From assembly GCF_900105655.1 (NCBI RefSeq), contig NZ_LT629787.1, positions 1,550,001 through 1,614,000 of the forward strand: 64,000 bases of DNA, in the 5' to 3' direction. Source of the DNA: Halopseudomonas salegens. GTDB taxonomy: Bacteria; Pseudomonadota; Gammaproteobacteria; Pseudomonadales; Pseudomonadaceae. This document shows positions 62,184 through 64,000 of this stretch, one piece after another. Under the pieces are notes generated by a model that did not search any database, was not told the origin of the DNA, and was given only the letters and a program-made list of their open reading frames with translations. A program made the translations under genes and the position numbers. How positions within the stretch are numbered: position 1 is the stretch's first letter; each line of letters starts with the position of its first letter.

Positions 62184-63323
62184 ATGGCCCACGAGTCCCA
62201 CCACCATCGCCAACCACCTGCCGGCATTTCTTTATGGCCTCTGATGTTGCTGACAGCCTTTATTGTGCTATTGAGCGGGATCAGCCTGGCGGCCCTGCAA
62301 TACCATCAGCACAGCCGCAGCATTCTGGCCTCCGGTGACAGCCTGTTCGGGCATATCAGCGAACGCGTACAGAGCAAACTCAACCGCACCTTTTTACCAC
62401 CCCGTCAGGCGCTCAACTTCCTGGCGCTGGATCCGGTTATCGAAACCCGCAACCTCGAACAACGCCTGCCGCATTTGCCGCGCATTGCCCGGGTACTGAT
62501 AGACAATCCGCAGCTCAACTCGCTGTATATTGGCTGGGATTCCGGTGACTATCTGATGCTGCGACCGCTGCGCAGCAACGAATTGCGCGAACGCTTCCAG
62601 GCCCCGGGCAGCGCTCAATGGATGGTCTGGCATATCGCTGCCGACCAGTTGCCACCCAGGGTTGATCATCTGTTCCTGGATCCGGATCTGGCGATTCTGA
62701 CCACCAGTCAACCCTTGTTTGACGGCTTTGACCCGCGCCAACGGCCCTGGTATCAACAGGCAAAGAATAGTGACGAACAGATCATCACCACCCCATATGT
62801 ATTTTTTTCGACCAATGAATTCGGCACTACGCTGGCCAGGCAGGCCGGCAAACAGGCCGTGCTGGGCGCCGATCTGACCTTGAGTCAGCTATCGAGCAAT
62901 CTGTCCGACATTGAGCTGACACCCTCCAGCGAACGCTTGCTGTATTCGGCCGAGGGCACCGTCATTGCTTATCACAACCCCCAGCGATTGCTTGGTTCAC
63001 GGCAGGGCGATCCTGGGCATTTGCGAACGTTTTCCGAGTTGGGCAGCACCCTGCTGGCCGCCCTGGCCAGTGACGGTTATCGGATTGAACGACAAACCAG
63101 CTTGCGCCTGGAAGGCCGCGAGTGGCGGGTCCTGCAACAGCAGCTCAATGTCTCCGGTGCCCCGGAGACCTATCTGGCACTGGTCGTTCCCGAAGACGAG
63201 CTGCTGGCGGATGCCTACCGCATTCGCCGCGAAAGTGTGCTGATCATCCTGTTATTCAGTGTACTGGTCTTGCCGCTGAGCTTCTTGTTGATGCGTTCGC
63301 GAATTCGTCATAGCCAGGCGTAA
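62184..63323 (+). CDS. Orphan membrane Cache sensor protein
   Basis: The 379-residue protein has two membrane helices (about 17-40 and 345-365) that enclose a large periplasmic double-Cache-like domain (about 45-340; LYIGWDSGDYLMLRPL, FDGFDPRQRPWYQQAKNSDEQIITTPYVF, KQAVLGADLTLSQLSSNL). The WYQQA block is typical of dCache. The C-terminus ends ten residues after the second helix, with no HAMP, GGDEF, kinase or methyl-accepting domain. It is therefore a sensor without an output, or a partner for another protein. Start signals are weak. Confidence 0.8.
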   Translation: MAHESHHHRQPPAGISLWPLMLLTAFIVLLSGISLAALQYHQHSRSILASGDSLFGHISERVQSKLNRTFLPPRQALNFLALDPVIETRNLEQRLPHLPRIARVLIDNPQLNSLYIGWDSGDYLMLRPLRSNELRERFQAPGSAQWMVWHIAADQLPPRVDHLFLDPDLAILTTSQPLFDGFDPRQRPWYQQAKNSDEQIITTPYVFFSTNEFGTTLARQAGKQAVLGADLTLSQLSSNLSDIELTPSSERLLYSAEGTVIAYHNPQRLLGSRQGDPGHLRTFSELGSTLLAALASDGYRIERQTSLRLEGREWRVLQQQLNVSGAPETYLALVVPEDELLADAYRIRRESVLIILLFSVLVLPLSFLLMRSRIRHSQA

Positions 63324-63373
63324 ACGCCTCAGCTATAGTCGGATGTACAAGTGCTGCATTGGAGCCGCCTGGC

Positions 63374-64000
63374 ATGCCTGTTTCCCGAACCCTGTTGCGT
63401 TGTTTACTGCCCATTACCGGCCTGCTGCTGTTGGCGCCCTGCGTGTCGGCGGACAATAGCGCGCTGCAACTGCCTGAGGCTGTAAACCAGGCCTTGAGTA
63501 ATGCCCAGGTGCCGGCCAACGCCCTGTCACTGGCGGTTATTCCGCTTGAGGGCCAGGGCTTGGCGCAATTCGTCAATGCCGAGCAGGTTGTGAACCCGGC
63601 ATCGACGATGAAACTGCTGACCACCTTTGCCGCGCTTGAGCTGCTGGGGCCGGATTACCAATGGCACACCGAGCTGCTGAGTAATGCAGAGATCAGGAAT
63701 GGCATCCTGCATGGTGACCTGATCTTCCGTAGCAGCGGTGACCCGAAGCTGACCCAGGAACGTGTGTGGTTACTGCTGCGCGAACTGCGTGCAGCCGGTG
63801 TAGTGGAAGTCCGTGGTGACCTGGTATTGCAACCAGCGGACTTGCGGATGCCGGCAGATGCCGTGCCTTTCCGTGATGATGGCAATGATCAGAGCCGCCC
63901 CTTCCTGGTCGAACCCGATCCGCTGCTGAGCAACCTCAAACTGTTCAATCTGAGTACCCATGCCGAGTCCTCCGGCATTCGAACCCACCTGGAACCGGCG
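63374..64000 (+). CDS. dacB: D-alanyl-D-alanine carboxypeptidase/endopeptidase (PBP4), partial
   Basis: The gene starts at ATG 63374 and is open to the right edge of the window, giving the first 209 residues. A signal peptide (CVSA) is followed by the start of the serine-peptidase domain with SxxK at STMK (NPASTMKLLTTFAALELLGPDYQWHT) and GDLIFRSSGDPKLTQERVWLLLRELR. This fits PBP4/DacB, a periplasmic enzyme that trims and cleaves peptidoglycan cross-links. The rest lies beyond the window. Confidence 0.92.
   Translation, partial: MPVSRTLLRCLLPITGLLLLAPCVSADNSALQLPEAVNQALSNAQVPANALSLAVIPLEGQGLAQFVNAEQVVNPASTMKLLTTFAALELLGPDYQWHTELLSNAEIRNGILHGDLIFRSSGDPKLTQERVWLLLRELRAAGVVEVRGDLVLQPADLRMPADAVPFRDDGNDQSRPFLVEPDPLLSNLKLFNLSTHAESSGIRTHLEPA

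Overview
The window looks like chromosomal DNA of a Pseudomonas-type gammaproteobacterium, probably of the marine or cold-tolerant Halopseudomonas (P. pertucinogena) kind. The evidence is pseudomonad-like housekeeping genes and their order (serT, yccA, tusDCB and tusE; exbB, exbD, tonB; acnB, rimO, miaE, deaD, tatD, dacB), several cyclic-di-GMP enzymes, Fur- and Anr-type operators and a secreted ice-binding protein. The genus is inferred from gene content and not from a phylogenetic marker. Almost every position carries a gene; long antisense open frames are shadows of codon bias.

Layout. 1-5 kb: remnant of a two-partner-secretion transporter, small conserved genes, a large lipoprotein of the 5'-nucleotidase family. 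5-7 kb: three-gene operon (NAD(P)-binding protein, two P-loop kinase-like proteins). 7-10.6 kb: ice-binding protein with a C-terminal anchor, a PAS-GAF-PAS-GGDEF cyclase, and a secreted protein with a BclA-C-like jelly roll. 10.8-16 kb: the main accessory region, an integrase-less cluster of integron gene cassettes (CALIN). Four attC sites are complete and a fifth is truncated. The cassettes carry a coiled-coil membrane protein, a DUF4393/Abi-alpha-like protein and a lipoprotein gene pair. An IS91-family element with a frameshifted tyrosine recombinase interrupts the upstream end.

16.3-22.2 kb: iron-type cell-surface-signalling operon (FecI-like sigma, FecR-like regulator with a twin-arginine motif, TonB receptor with signalling domain, di-heme peroxidase) with Fur-box candidates. 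22.3-25.1 kb: TetR/QsdR-like regulator and an ECF42-type sigma factor with YciI/DGPF and DUF1428 genes. 25.2-27.5 kb: poly-glycine lipoprotein, a small gene behind a near-perfect Fur box, and a 175-bp tandem repeat next to tRNA-Ser(UGA).

27.7-64 kb is mostly core: YccA, the TusDCB/TusE sulfur relay for tRNA 2-thiouridine, two phospholipase D/cardiolipin synthase proteins, an ExbB-ExbD-TonB operon extended by an LprI-ankyrin lipoprotein, a serine hydrolase, GalE, HMG-CoA lyase, MiaE, an Anr-controlled universal stress protein, AcnB, a GGDEF-EAL receptor, RimO, a two-SBP plus GGDEF operon, a UDG-family protein, lipocalin, glutathionyl-hydroquinone reductase, DeaD, TatD, an orphan Cache sensor and the start of DacB, which runs off the right edge.

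The most notable signal is the cassette cluster. The 7-bp core sites at the two ends of each of three consecutive cassettes are exact complements, which independently confirms each cassette boundary.
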